DNA from: a virus | Length of the DNA stretch: 34,049 nt | Virus record (IMG/VR): IMGVR_UViG_3300012964_000032 | Location: 1-34,049 of that record | Reading direction: 5' to 3' (one strand) | In this document: positions 1 to 6,859 of the stretch, piece by piece | Position numbering within the stretch: the stretch's first letter is position 1 | How the letters are laid out: every line of letters begins with the position of its first letter | The notes under the pieces: generated by a model | Seen by the model: the letters and a program-made list of their open reading frames with translations, nothing else | What the model was told of the DNA's origin: nothing | Database searches by the model: none | Position numbers and translations under genes: made by a program

Positions 1-1
1 T

Positions 2-145
2 CAGGATAAAGTTTATTACAGACCGGACAGTATCTCAAATAAATCCAAAAAACAAATAACTGATTATATCGAAAACATTTTATCAAAAGCAATAACTGAG
101 AATTGGCCTGTCTATCCGCCCGATCCTGATTTAAGGAGAAAATAA
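2..145 (+). CDS. C-terminal fragment of an upstream phage protein
   Basis: An open frame enters from the left edge and ends at a TAA whose last base is the A of the SSB start codon. Only 47 residues are visible; the end is basic and proline-containing (YPPDPDLRRK). I do not recognise the family. The one-base overlap with ssb suggests co-translation in the same early or replication operon. Its position just before SSB makes a recombination or replication role possible, but that is inference from context only. Confidence 0.55.
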   Translation, partial: QDKVYYRPDSISNKSKKQITDYIENILSKAITENWPVYPPDPDLRRK

Positions 146-534
146 TGCCGAACTATAACAAAGTAATTCTTGTAGGTCATTTAACGAGAGACCCTCAATT
201 ATCATATACTCCGAATCAAACTTCTGTATGCCAGTTTGGAATAGCGGTAAATCACAAATATGGAGATAAGGGAGATAAGAAAGAGGAAGTTTGTTTTGTA
301 GATTGCGTAGCCTTTGGAAAAACATCAGACAATATAAACAAATATTATGCCAAAGGCAGGGCAATTCTGGTTGAGGGCAGACTGGCACAAGACCAATGGA
401 CTGCCCAAGATGGAACTAAGCGCAATAAGCACAAAATTGTTATTGAGAGGTTCTGTTTTATTGAAAACTCAGAACAGACAGAACCACCGATAGAACAAGA
501 TAAAAGACAAAACAATGATGATATACCATTTTAA
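145..534 (+). CDS. ssb: Single-stranded DNA-binding protein
   Basis: This 129-residue protein binds and protects single-stranded DNA during replication and recombination. The N-terminus (NKVILVGHLTRDP) and the VEGRLAQDQW segment are hallmark SSB OB-fold strands. The last residues, DDIPF, match the acidic tip by which bacterial SSBs recruit partner proteins. The linker is short and polar, so the protein is at the small end of the family. A good ribosome site (AAGGAG) lies before the ATG and inside the end of the preceding gene. It heads a run of replication-type genes (nuclease, DnaD-like protein), consistent with a phage-encoded SSB serving phage DNA synthesis. Confidence 0.95.
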   Translation: MPNYNKVILVGHLTRDPQLSYTPNQTSVCQFGIAVNHKYGDKGDKKEEVCFVDCVAFGKTSDNINKYYAKGRAILVEGRLAQDQWTAQDGTKRNKHKIVIERFCFIENSEQTEPPIEQDKRQNNDDIPF

Positions 535-545
535 GGAGAACAATA

Positions 546-926
546 ATGCCAAGAGCAAAAACTTTTCGAGAGACAATTCAGGTAGGGATGGATTCGCAGG
601 GCAAGGAGATTGTAATGCCCGAAAAAACAGATTGGGGCTTTTATTGTCAAGCGGGAATTAAGAGCGTTTTAAGAACTTACAGACTTGAGCCTGATGCAAT
701 TGTGGAAGCGTTCATCAAGACTGTCAGGCAGCGAAAGACAAGACAAACATCCAATAAGCCAGAGAAAGTCCAGCCAGCAGAGCCACAGGAGCAGGAAAGA
801 CCACAGGGAAAGGGAGTCTGGCAATGTGATAAAGGTCATAAATTCGATTTCCCAAAAAAGTCGGTAAAAGATGAAGATATTTGCCCTGTATGTTTGACAA
901 AAAAGATTGAATTAGTCGGCGGCTAA
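546..926 (+). CDS. Small protein with C-terminal zinc-ribbon-like motif
   Basis: A 126-residue protein of unknown function, starting after a strong AAGGAGAACAATA ribosome site 11 bases downstream of ssb. The N-terminal 60 residues look globular, the middle (about 60-85) is a Gln/Pro/Glu-rich linker, and the C-terminus contains WQCDKGH and CPVC. That spacing fits a zinc knuckle or ribbon with Cys and His ligands. Such ribbons often bind nucleic acid or protein partners. Its place between SSB and a nuclease suggests DNA metabolism, but no family is recognised. Confidence 0.75.
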   Translation: MPRAKTFRETIQVGMDSQGKEIVMPEKTDWGFYCQAGIKSVLRTYRLEPDAIVEAFIKTVRQRKTRQTSNKPEKVQPAEPQEQERPQGKGVWQCDKGHKFDFPKKSVKDEDICPVCLTKKIELVGG

Positions 927-1070
927 GTCAAGGACAAGGAGACACCGGAAAGATAGAAAATAAATGAAAGGTGTGTGTAAGTATGCAATTTCTTCAACGA
1001 CAACTACCATGTTCAACCAGATTAGGCGGAATGGAGTCCGCCGAGCCGCCTTCAACTTATAGGAGAAATT

Positions 1071-1259
1071 ATGGCTACAGCTCATATTATATTTAAGGAC
1101 TTAAAGAAAAGAGTTGAAGTAGCGATATTTAATGTAATCTCTGACAATCCAACTATAGCACAGAAACTTGCATTAAGAGTTTATAAAGACCTTTGTTTGA
1201 AATTAGAAAAAATTGAAAAGGAATTATTGAATGGCACGGACGACCAAGATGGGCTTTGA
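1071..1259 (+). CDS. Hypothetical small protein
   Basis: A 62-residue, mostly helical, charged protein starting after a TATAGGAGAAATT ribosome site. It overlaps the following nuclease gene by 29 bases, suggesting translational coupling. No motif is recognised. The gap of about 145 bases before it holds only a short hairpin (1025-1042, stem GGCGGA/TCCGCC) and a doubtful 32-codon frame. Confidence 0.6.
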   Translation: MATAHIIFKDLKKRVEVAIFNVISDNPTIAQKLALRVYKDLCLKLEKIEKELLNGTDDQDGL

Positions 1260-1710
1260 GACAAATCGAAGAATATGCTACGACTGGCACAACAAGCCGG
1301 AAACTAAGTATGGCTTTCGATTCAAGAGCCAGATAGAGAGGAAGTGGGCTGATTATCTGCAAATTTTAAAAGACCTGGGAGCAATCATATCGTGGGAATA
1401 CGAGCCTAAAAGGTTCTCCTGCGGTCATAAGTTCGGCAAGGACAGATATTATACCCCTGACTTCAAAATCGTGGAAGGCGAGCATGGAATCGAATACGAG
1501 TATTTTGAGGAAATCAAGACAACCCTGCGACAAAAGGACATATCACGTTTCAAATGGCTCAAACAATCGTTCCCTGAATTGATTATTGTTCTCGTCCTGC
1601 CTTACTGCGCAAATAATTCTAAACAGGCTTTACTTCGTCAGCAGGCTCATAAGTACGTTCAGAGAATCGTTTATGCAAATCCATTGTTCAAACAATACGG
1701 GATAAAATGA
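1231..1710 (+). CDS. PD-(D/E)XK nuclease-like protein (DUF1064-like)
   Basis: A 159-residue protein resembling the phage DUF1064 family of small nucleases in the PD-(D/E)XK superfamily. Visible signatures in order are SQIERKWADYLQILKDLGAI (the N-terminal acidic helix, about residues 32-51), YTPDF (about 81-85) and EEIK (about 95-98), which supply the expected E, D and ExK residues. A Cys-Gly-His stretch before YTPDF may bind metal. Relatives sit in phage replication clusters and are thought to process branched or replication intermediates. It overlaps both neighbours (29 and 4 bases). Assignment is from the motif pattern; activity is not proven. Confidence 0.75.
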   Translation: MARTTKMGFETNRRICYDWHNKPETKYGFRFKSQIERKWADYLQILKDLGAIISWEYEPKRFSCGHKFGKDRYYTPDFKIVEGEHGIEYEYFEEIKTTLRQKDISRFKWLKQSFPELIIVLVLPYCANNSKQALLRQQAHKYVQRIVYANPLFKQYGIK

Positions 1711-2174
1711 AACCTCCAACACTTGAGCAAATAATCGAATACGTCAAGGCCAAAAACTTAATGGTTAATGCAGAAACTTTTTATGAACATTATACCTGCG
1801 ATGAGGACAATCTCTGGAAAGATAAAAATGGTAAGCCCATAAAAAGCTGGAAACAAAAAGCCCAGACATGGCATAGCTTTGAACAAAAACAGGGCAAGCC
1901 ACATCGCTGTTGCCAAAGACCGTTCGGCTCTTGCCGGAACCCGGGAATATATTACGCTGGTACTGATGGTGATGGTCATTCACTTTTTTGGTGCCATTAT
2001 CACAAACCCAAATTCAAGCCGGTATTGCCAAAGGATATAACTGAAAATGTTTTGAAAACAGTACCCAAAATAGATGTAGTCCTTGACGATGATGTTTATG
2101 TTTCAAAAGATTACGACAAACATCAATTCATAAAAAAAGACTGTGAAATAAGGGACAAATTACCAAAGATTTGA
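1707..2174 (+). CDS. DnaD-C-like phage replication protein with Cys/His-rich insert
   Basis: The 155-residue product begins like the C-terminal domain of phage DnaD-type replication initiators: PTLEQIIEYVKAKNL, then FYEHY, then GKPIKSWKQKAQTW (residues about 4-55). Known members load the helicase or bind the origin. Unlike them, this protein lacks an N-terminal winged-helix part and continues into a Cys/His-rich segment (HRCCQRPFGSC...WCHYHK, about 67-100) that could bind zinc. The tail is Lys/Asp-rich. It is coupled to the nuclease gene by an ATGA overlap. A role in phage replication is likely; the exact step is unknown. Confidence 0.65.
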   Translation: MKPPTLEQIIEYVKAKNLMVNAETFYEHYTCDEDNLWKDKNGKPIKSWKQKAQTWHSFEQKQGKPHRCCQRPFGSCRNPGIYYAGTDGDGHSLFWCHYHKPKFKPVLPKDITENVLKTVPKIDVVLDDDVYVSKDYDKHQFIKKDCEIRDKLPKI

Positions 2175-2186
2175 AAGGAAATTAAG

Positions 2187-2438
2187 ATGTTAATAGGTTG
2201 CATATTTTTAGCTTTAACTATCGGATTCTGGACTGGTATTTTTCTTGCTGTATATGTTTCAGAAAAGGCTAAAGAAAAAGCGATAGAATCAGGAATGTTA
2301 ACGAGTGGTAAATGCGCGTATCTTGTTGTTCCCATTAGTGTAGTAAGGGGTAAAGTTGATTTTATGGAAATAAAAATTGGTAATGAAGTAAAAATCATGG
2401 GTGAAAAAACAGAAAATTTGAAAGGAAACAAGCCATGA
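2187..2438 (+). CDS. Small membrane-anchored protein
   Basis: An 83-residue protein with one N-terminal membrane segment (about residues 2-24, CIFLALTIGFWTGIFLAVYV) and a soluble, Lys-rich C-terminal part containing short alternating hydrophobic stretches. The ribosome site GAAAGGAAATTAAG is good. It overlaps the next gene, which encodes an exported protein, by the ATGA quartet. Function unknown; it belongs to a trio of envelope-directed genes between replication genes and the methyltransferase. Confidence 0.65.
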   Translation: MLIGCIFLALTIGFWTGIFLAVYVSEKAKEKAIESGMLTSGKCAYLVVPISVVRGKVDFMEIKIGNEVKIMGEKTENLKGNKP

Positions 2439-2947
2439 AAAAAGGAATGTTAGTAACAATGATTGTGCTGCTTGTTGTAGCGAATGTATGGGCGGATGAG
2501 CCGAATCAGCCAGAAATGAACGATGCAATCACAGCGAGGATTTTTACGGAGCCTACTCTCAGCCAGGCGAACATAGAAGGCTGGCTGGGCATCCAGAAAG
2601 ACAATTCCGAGATTGGTCTAATTCTTGGATTTCTTGATGAATCCACAGATGAAGATTCAAGCATGACAATAGGCGCATTCGCAGCCTACCACTTCCCGGA
2701 CATTCGTGAGAATCTTGAGAACATCTTCTGGCCGATAGACTTCATGCCGGAAACAATTGAGGCCGAGCCTTCGATAGGGTTATCAGGGACTTACAATCTT
2801 GAAACTGAAACTCTAAGGATAAGTCCGTTTGTCGGTTTGAAAATATTCGAATCAATTGAAATCGTCACCAGCTACAATGCCTTCGGCGGCGGCACGCCGG
2901 AAGCAGACCGTTGGCAAATAGGAATTAGCAAAATCTGGAGATTTTGA
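2435..2947 (+). CDS. Exported beta-barrel-like envelope protein
   Basis: The 170-residue product has a clear Sec signal peptide: MKKG, a hydrophobic core, and a likely cleavage after VWA at residue 20. The mature part has alternating-polarity strands (for example EIGLILGFLD, TLRISPFVGLKIF, RWQIGISKIWRF) and ends in an aromatic Phe, typical of outer-membrane beta-barrel proteins. An outer-membrane location is therefore plausible but unproven. In a phage it could act in superinfection exclusion, receptor masking or lysis timing; this is inference. It starts after GAAAGGAAACAAGCC and overlaps the preceding membrane-protein gene by 4 bases. Confidence 0.65.
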   Translation: MKKGMLVTMIVLLVVANVWADEPNQPEMNDAITARIFTEPTLSQANIEGWLGIQKDNSEIGLILGFLDESTDEDSSMTIGAFAAYHFPDIRENLENIFWPIDFMPETIEAEPSIGLSGTYNLETETLRISPFVGLKIFESIEIVTSYNAFGGGTPEADRWQIGISKIWRF

Positions 2948-2997
2948 TGATGCGGTGGGCGGGCAAGGAGTTTTGATATTAGAATGAGAATTGAAAA

Positions 2998-3195
2998 ATG
3001 ATAACATTGACTTTTCTTCTGTTGTTTGGCTCTACCTACAAACCACCTGTGATAACGGCCTGCCGGGAAGTCACGGAAAGCAAGTACTATGTTCAATGGC
3101 CTATCTATTGGAATCATGGGGAAGTCTATATCATGCAGACAAAAACAGACGAAACTCGCCGAGGCGTAGAAACCAACATTTTCAAAAAGGAGTAA
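2998..3195 (+). CDS. Short hydrophobic-N-terminus protein
   Basis: A 65-residue frame starting MITLTFLLLFGS, short for a signal peptide but hydrophobic. It contains a YKPPVITACR motif that resembles the C-terminus of the next gene product (YQKPVITGCR). The next gene's ribosome site (AAGGAG) lies in its last codons, two bases before the next ATG, which supports a coupled pair. The gene has no strong ribosome site of its own (GAATGAGAATTGAAAA). Unknown function; moderate chance that it is real. Confidence 0.45.
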   Translation: MITLTFLLLFGSTYKPPVITACREVTESKYYVQWPIYWNHGEVYIMQTKTDETRRGVETNIFKKE

Positions 3196-3197
3196 CT

Positions 3198-3653
3198 ATG
3201 AGCAAGATATTTCTATCAATAGCAATGATGTGTGTTTTTCTGGGTTACGGTTCCGTGCCAGCCCCGGTCGTTCAGCCGGACGGCGTGACTTTCGACCCCA
3301 ATGCAATGCCTTCGCCGGTGATGAAGGCTTTTAACTGCTGGCTGGGGGTCGAGAAATCCGGCGAGTTCGACTGCGAGTTCACCAGGGGCAATACCATTAC
3401 GGCGACGGCAGACGCCGGTATGACTCTAAGCCTGAAAAGCAGTATCATCCTTATTGACGACCCGAACATTACAAAAAACACTTATATCTGGAAATGTACG
3501 CCAGCGACTTTGGGAGTAAAGGGCTATAACATTAAGGTCGAGGACATTTCCGTCACTGATTCCGAAGACAAACATCCCAAAGACGAGAGAACCATAGTCA
3601 TCTTTGCGAAAAGATACCAGAAACCAGTTATTACAGGCTGTAGGGGAAATTGA
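3198..3653 (+). CDS. Putative secreted protein
   Basis: A 151-residue product starting at the ATG after AAAAAGGAGTAACT. I prefer this start to a longer in-frame extension because it gives a strong ribosome site and an N-terminal signal peptide (MSKIFLSIAMMCVFLGYGSV, cleavage probably near residues 20-22). The mature part is beta-rich with three cysteines and polar strands, suggesting an Ig-like or small beta-sandwich fold, and it ends YQKPVITGCRGN. No family recognised. It closes the trio of exported or membrane proteins upstream of the methyltransferase. Confidence 0.65.
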   Translation: MSKIFLSIAMMCVFLGYGSVPAPVVQPDGVTFDPNAMPSPVMKAFNCWLGVEKSGEFDCEFTRGNTITATADAGMTLSLKSSIILIDDPNITKNTYIWKCTPATLGVKGYNIKVEDISVTDSEDKHPKDERTIVIFAKRYQKPVITGCRGN

Positions 3654-3674
3654 TTTTAATGATACATGATTTTC

Positions 3675-3758
3675 GGGCGGGCCTGCCTTTAGCGAGACCT
3701 CGCCTTTGGGCGGGCCTATGAATTGTGATGATACGGAAGAGCACAAACCGGCCCGCCC
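3675..3758 (+). repeat. GC-rich direct and inverted repeat before methyltransferase gene
   Basis: GGGCGGGCC occurs at 3675-3683 and 3708-3716, and its reverse complement GGCCCGCCC at 3750-3758. Between the first two lies a short palindrome, GCGAG-AC-CTCGC (3692-3703). The segment is markedly richer in G and C than its surroundings. In RNA, either direct copy could pair with the third to form a hairpin just ahead of the methyltransferase start at 3769. It may be a leader control element or a repeat acquired from elsewhere. Confidence 0.6.
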
Positions 3759-3768
3759 AGGATTTGAA

Positions 3769-5280
3769 ATGGACTTCATAAACAAGATAATTTGCGGGGA
3801 CTGGCAGGGATGCTACGAAGGTTCATGGAAGGACTTAATCACGCCGGAAAGTTTTGCGCATCCTGCGAAGATGGCAAAGTGCCTGCTCGATAAGATTCTC
3901 GACCATGCCGAGCAGGAGGGCTGGCTTTATCCAGGAGCGGTTATTTGCGACCCGTTCGGAGGAATTGGCTCGACCGGCATTTTGGGGGCTTATCACGGGT
4001 ATCAAGTGGTCTGTGTCGAACTTGAAAAATCATTTGTAGATATGTCAAGGGGCTGCGAATGCGCCGGACTAACGAAAAATGAATGGGTGCGATGGTATGG
4101 TAGATTCAACCGAAATCTCGATATATGCCCGACTTGCCGTAATAATGCCGCCTTTTGGTACAAAAAAGACAGTGGCATAATACCTTCGACAGAGTTGCAT
4201 CACTTTGTCGGTAACTTTGAATTGCACTACAACGCTTGGCAGAAGTTAGACTGCCCCCGCCCTATAATGATAAACGGCGATTCGAGAAGGCTGGCGGAGC
4301 TAATTGAGAAGGCTGATATTGTTGTGGGAAGTCCGCCATATAGCCACGAAGGATTAGGACATTCAGGAGGATTTACGGAATTTGATTTGTTACATAAATT
4401 GCATAGTAGAATAAACGGAGCATCTTACGGCACAACTCCCGGCCAGTTGGGGAGCATGAAGGCAGGCAGTATAGATTTGGTCTTGTCATCGCCGCCGTAT
4501 TTGGTCGAAGAGCGATTGGGGCGAAAATTGACGGAAAAAAGCATCGGCGGTCGAGAGCCACAAATGAACGTCATTTATGGTTCAACTCCCGGCAATCTTG
4601 GCAATCTGAAATCCGGCTCGGTCGATGCAGTGATTTCAAGCCCACCGTATGCAGATGGTTGTTGTCGTACTGGCGGAGAACACGATTCTCAACCATTTAT
4701 TGAAGGCGGCAAATTAGAAAATGTGTCTTATGGCACGACTTCCGGCAATCTTGGAAATCTAAAGGCAGGCGATGTGTCGATGGTCATTTCGAGTCCACCG
4801 TGGGAAGGGATAGAAGTTGCAAGTGCATGTAAGGCACAAAATCCAAATGGCAGACAAGCTACATACAAACGCTCTATGGGTTGTAATAATTATGGAGAAA
4901 CCGAAGGACAATTAGGACATACGCAGGGCGAAACATTCTGGCAGGCCGCAAAAGAGATTGTATTGCAGTGCCATAAGATAATCAAGGACGGCGGGTACGC
5001 AATTTGGGTCGTCAAGGACTTTGTGCGGAACAAAAAGCGTGTGGACTTCTCCGGCGACTGGCGGCGGCTCTGCGAGGCGGTAGGCTTTGAGACGCTGCAT
5101 GAGCATCATGCAATGCTGGTCAAAGAGAGCAAGCACAATGACCTTTTTGAAGGAGAGATAATTACTAAAAAAGAGCGCAAGAGTTTTTTCCGGAGGCTGG
5201 CCGAGAGCAAGGGAAGCCCCCGGATAGATTTTGAAACGGTTTTGTGTATGAGGGCAGGCCAGAAGGCTTTGTGGGAATGA
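3769..5280 (+). CDS. DNA methyltransferase with four tandem SPP(Y/W) motifs
   Basis: A 503-residue enzyme of the amino (N4-cytosine or N6-adenine) DNA methyltransferase class, transferring methyl groups from S-adenosylmethionine to phage DNA, probably against host restriction. Motif I, DPFGGIGSTG, is at residues 61-70. The catalytic motif IV appears four times: GSPPY (187-191), SSPPY (240-244), SSPPY (290-294) and SSPPW (341-345). Each is followed by a YGxTxGxLG element (220, 270, 321, 375), so a unit of about 50 residues is repeated. The C-terminal part (about 385-450) has the usual WVVKDFVR and LCEAVGF segments. I place the start at 3769 (AGGA six bases upstream; protein begins MDFINKIICGDW) rather than at ATG 3718 or TTG 3706. 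The four-fold repeat is unusual; which copies are catalytic is unknown. Confidence 0.85.
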   Translation: MDFINKIICGDWQGCYEGSWKDLITPESFAHPAKMAKCLLDKILDHAEQEGWLYPGAVICDPFGGIGSTGILGAYHGYQVVCVELEKSFVDMSRGCECAGLTKNEWVRWYGRFNRNLDICPTCRNNAAFWYKKDSGIIPSTELHHFVGNFELHYNAWQKLDCPRPIMINGDSRRLAELIEKADIVVGSPPYSHEGLGHSGGFTEFDLLHKLHSRINGASYGTTPGQLGSMKAGSIDLVLSSPPYLVEERLGRKLTEKSIGGREPQMNVIYGSTPGNLGNLKSGSVDAVISSPPYADGCCRTGGEHDSQPFIEGGKLENVSYGTTSGNLGNLKAGDVSMVISSPPWEGIEVASACKAQNPNGRQATYKRSMGCNNYGETEGQLGHTQGETFWQAAKEIVLQCHKIIKDGGYAIWVVKDFVRNKKRVDFSGDWRRLCEAVGFETLHEHHAMLVKESKHNDLFEGEIITKKERKSFFRRLAESKGSPRIDFETVLCMRAGQKALWE

Positions 5281-5489
5281 ATGAAACAATCGGAATAATT
5301 TGCACTATCTTGGCTGTTGCAGGCGTAGTTCTTAACAACAGGAAAATGAGACCATGCTTTATTATGTGGCTGTTTTCAAACGGAATTAGCCTTTGGATTC
5401 ACCTTCAGGCCGGGATATGGAGTTTGGCTTTTAGAGACCTGATATTCTTTATACTGGCGATTGAAGGCTGGTATAGATGGAAGAAATGA
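5277..5489 (+). CDS. PnuC-like small multi-span membrane protein
   Basis: A 70-residue hydrophobic protein with about three membrane segments (IGIICTILAVAGVVL, CFIMWLFSNGISLWI, LIFFILAIEGWYRW). The pattern NNRK, MW-FSN, then RDLIFF...G-Y-W resembles truncated PnuC-like proteins common in phages. True PnuC transports nicotinamide riboside or mononucleotide; this protein is far shorter, so transport is not established. It is coupled to the methyltransferase by an ATGA overlap (stop 5278-5280), which favours ATG 5277 over an upstream GTG inside the methyltransferase frame. Confidence 0.65.
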   Translation: MNETIGIICTILAVAGVVLNNRKMRPCFIMWLFSNGISLWIHLQAGIWSLAFRDLIFFILAIEGWYRWKK

Positions 5490-5535
5490 TGATTAGATTG
5501 GGTAATAAATCACTTGAAACACCATAGGGTAAAAT

Positions 5536-5865
5536 ATGAAAACTATAATTGATAAAAATGGGATTATTCGACTAAACCTTAAAAAAGGCAAATGTAGCAG
5601 TTGTGCGTTTGAAAGTCACTGGCAAGAATATGGCATGTGGTTTTCGGATTGCAATTTACCAGCAAAGTTTTCTGATAAATTACTTGATTTTGGTGAAGTT
5701 GGTAATATTGTACCCTGTCCATTTTGGAAACGAAAATCAACTACAATTTGCATAAAACATAATACTGAGAGTATTGATATTTGCGGTCAATGTGAATATG
5801 AGTTTGAAAAAACATTAGAAGAAAACACGAAAAAAGCATTCGCAGAGTATCCGTTAAATTTTTAA
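5536..5865 (+). CDS. Cys-rich hypothetical protein, probable zinc binder
   Basis: A 109-residue protein with two Cys clusters: CSSC near residue 20 with further Cys at about 39 and 61, then CIKH and CGQC (residues about 72-86). This spacing fits two small zinc-binding modules. An ATG with only a weak AGGGTAAAAT ribosome site starts it. Function unknown. It is AT-rich relative to the methyltransferase upstream. Confidence 0.6.
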   Translation: MKTIIDKNGIIRLNLKKGKCSSCAFESHWQEYGMWFSDCNLPAKFSDKLLDFGEVGNIVPCPFWKRKSTTICIKHNTESIDICGQCEYEFEKTLEENTKKAFAEYPLNF

Positions 5866-5869
5866 ATAT

Positions 5870-6025
5870 ATGGTGAATGAAGTGATTTATTACCTTAGAT
5901 TGTGTATCTGGAAACTAAAAGTATGTTACTTCAAGTTAATGTTCAGACTGTTCCAGATATTTCGCGGACATATTATAAAATTTGCAGAGAACTTAATTAA
6001 GGAGAACAAAAATGAAAACATCTGA
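5870..6025 (+). CDS. Possible small basic hydrophobic protein
   Basis: A 51-codon frame (MVNEVIYYLRLCIWKLK... ending ENKNENI) fills the gap between two more convincing genes and overlaps the next one by 14 bases. Its composition, aromatic and basic residues with a possible membrane helix, is protein-like, but no clear ribosome site precedes the ATG. If it is not translated, the 5866-6011 gap is simply AT-rich leader. Confidence 0.25.
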   Translation: MVNEVIYYLRLCIWKLKVCYFKLMFRLFQIFRGHIIKFAENLIKENKNENI

Positions 6026-6293
6026 ACAATTCCATAAGTATGAAGATGAGTTCCTGAAATTTGAAAGAATACCACTTGCAAAACGATTGCATCTCAGACC
6101 GGATATATGTGCAATGCTTTATATCTCCAATTTATTTCCAGAAGCAATCGGAATAGACATTATAATTTTTGCGGAACATGAAATTTTCGGTGTTCCTATT
6201 CCAGATAAGTTAACGGATGAAGATGTAATATACCTTTCTCGTTGTGGCGTACATTACAGTACTGAATTTGAATGTTTAGCATTTTTTACTTAA
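6012..6293 (+). CDS. Hypothetical protein
   Basis: A 93-residue protein preceded by an excellent ribosome site (TTAAGGAGAACAAAA). It is mixed in composition with no signal peptide and no recognised motif; the segment IGIDIIIFAEHEIFGVPIPDK suggests an alpha/beta fold. The same ribosome-site style (TTAAGGAGAA) precedes the next gene, so the two are probably expressed at similar levels in the same operon. Confidence 0.6.
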   Translation: MKTSEQFHKYEDEFLKFERIPLAKRLHLRPDICAMLYISNLFPEAIGIDIIIFAEHEIFGVPIPDKLTDEDVIYLSRCGVHYSTEFECLAFFT

Positions 6294-6304
6294 GGAGAAA
6301 AAAA

Positions 6305-6511
6305 ATGGATGCGATAATTGAAAAAGTATTGAGCATGATACCCCGCAAGATAATCGGTGGTCTTGTCGGTATGTACTTAATAGGCTACTTCGCCGAAAAG
6401 GGAATAGACTGGAAGATTCTGGCATTGATGACAGTAATCGGCATTGGAAGCGTGGCAAGTCACTGGGCGTTGGAATGGAAGAACCCAACACAGAACGGGG
6501 CGGCGAAATGA
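6305..6511 (+). CDS. Holin-like small membrane protein (candidate)
   Basis: A 68-residue protein with two probable membrane segments (about residues 17-31, IIGGLVGMYLIGYFA, and 36-56, WKILALMTVIGIGSVASHWAL), a charged N-terminus and a short polar tail. Size and topology resemble small holins, which permeabilise the inner membrane at lysis, and a spanin-like pair follows within 0.6 kb. No endolysin is recognised nearby, so the holin call rests on topology and context only. I chose ATG 6305 because TTAAGGAGAAAAAAA sits directly before it. Confidence 0.5.
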   Translation: MDAIIEKVLSMIPRKIIGGLVGMYLIGYFAEKGIDWKILALMTVIGIGSVASHWALEWKNPTQNGAAK

Positions 6512-6795
6512 AAACAAAGTACAAATTCATAGAATTTTCAGATTTAGGAGATTCTTGGCAGTGTCGTACAAAACATGGTGTTTTGCTGGGACAATGTGGT
6601 TGGTATCCCAGATGGAAACAATATATATTTGTTCCTTCTGGGAATAATTGCTGTTTTAGCAATGACTGCCTGCGTGACATAGCAGATTTTCTTGAACAAT
6701 TAAAAAGGCGGCGAAATGAGAAAATTAAAATATTGGATAGCAAAATTTCTTTTCATCATCGGATTTCGCAAATATGTTGGAATGGACAGAGATAA
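6508..6795 (+). CDS. Conserved-type small phage protein (WY-W-Y motif)
   Basis: A 95-residue protein starting at an ATGA overlap with the preceding membrane-protein gene. The central block CGWYPRWKQYIFVPSGN, then FSNDCLRDIADFLEQLK, matches from memory a small family seen in many tailed-phage accessory regions, in which the C-terminal helix follows an aromatic beta hairpin. Function unknown. Its last 80 bases overlap another short frame (6716-6850), and the residues after about 70 look less protein-like, so the true end of the fold may be earlier. Confidence 0.6.
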   Translation: MKTKYKFIEFSDLGDSWQCRTKHGVLLGQCGWYPRWKQYIFVPSGNNCCFSNDCLRDIADFLEQLKRRRNEKIKILDSKISFHHRISQICWNGQR

Positions 6796-6850
6796 TAAGC
6801 CATCTTTTATAGCTTTTTGGGATTGGCAAGAAAAATGGTTAGATAAATAG
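6716..6850 (+). CDS. Possible small basic/hydrophobic protein
   Basis: A 44-residue frame (MRKLKYWIAKFLFIIGF, then FIAFWDWQEKWLDK) with a basic hydrophobic N-terminus that could be a membrane anchor. AAAAGGCGGCGAA precedes the ATG as a ribosome site. It starts inside the end of the preceding gene and stops 9 bases before the next, so it fills what would otherwise be a gap. Possibly part of the lysis region; no family recognised. Confidence 0.4.
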   Translation: MRKLKYWIAKFLFIIGFRKYVGMDRDNKPSFIAFWDWQEKWLDK

Positions 6851-6859
6851 AGGTAGCAA

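Noticed and set aside
964-1062. 32-codon frame in the 927-1070 gap
   Set aside because: No ribosome site close to the ATG, odd composition and a GC-rich hairpin inside; too little to call coding.
2991-3197. Long in-frame extension of the 3198 secreted protein
   Set aside because: It would bury the signal peptide and the AAGGAG ribosome site directly before ATG 3198; the shorter start explains more.
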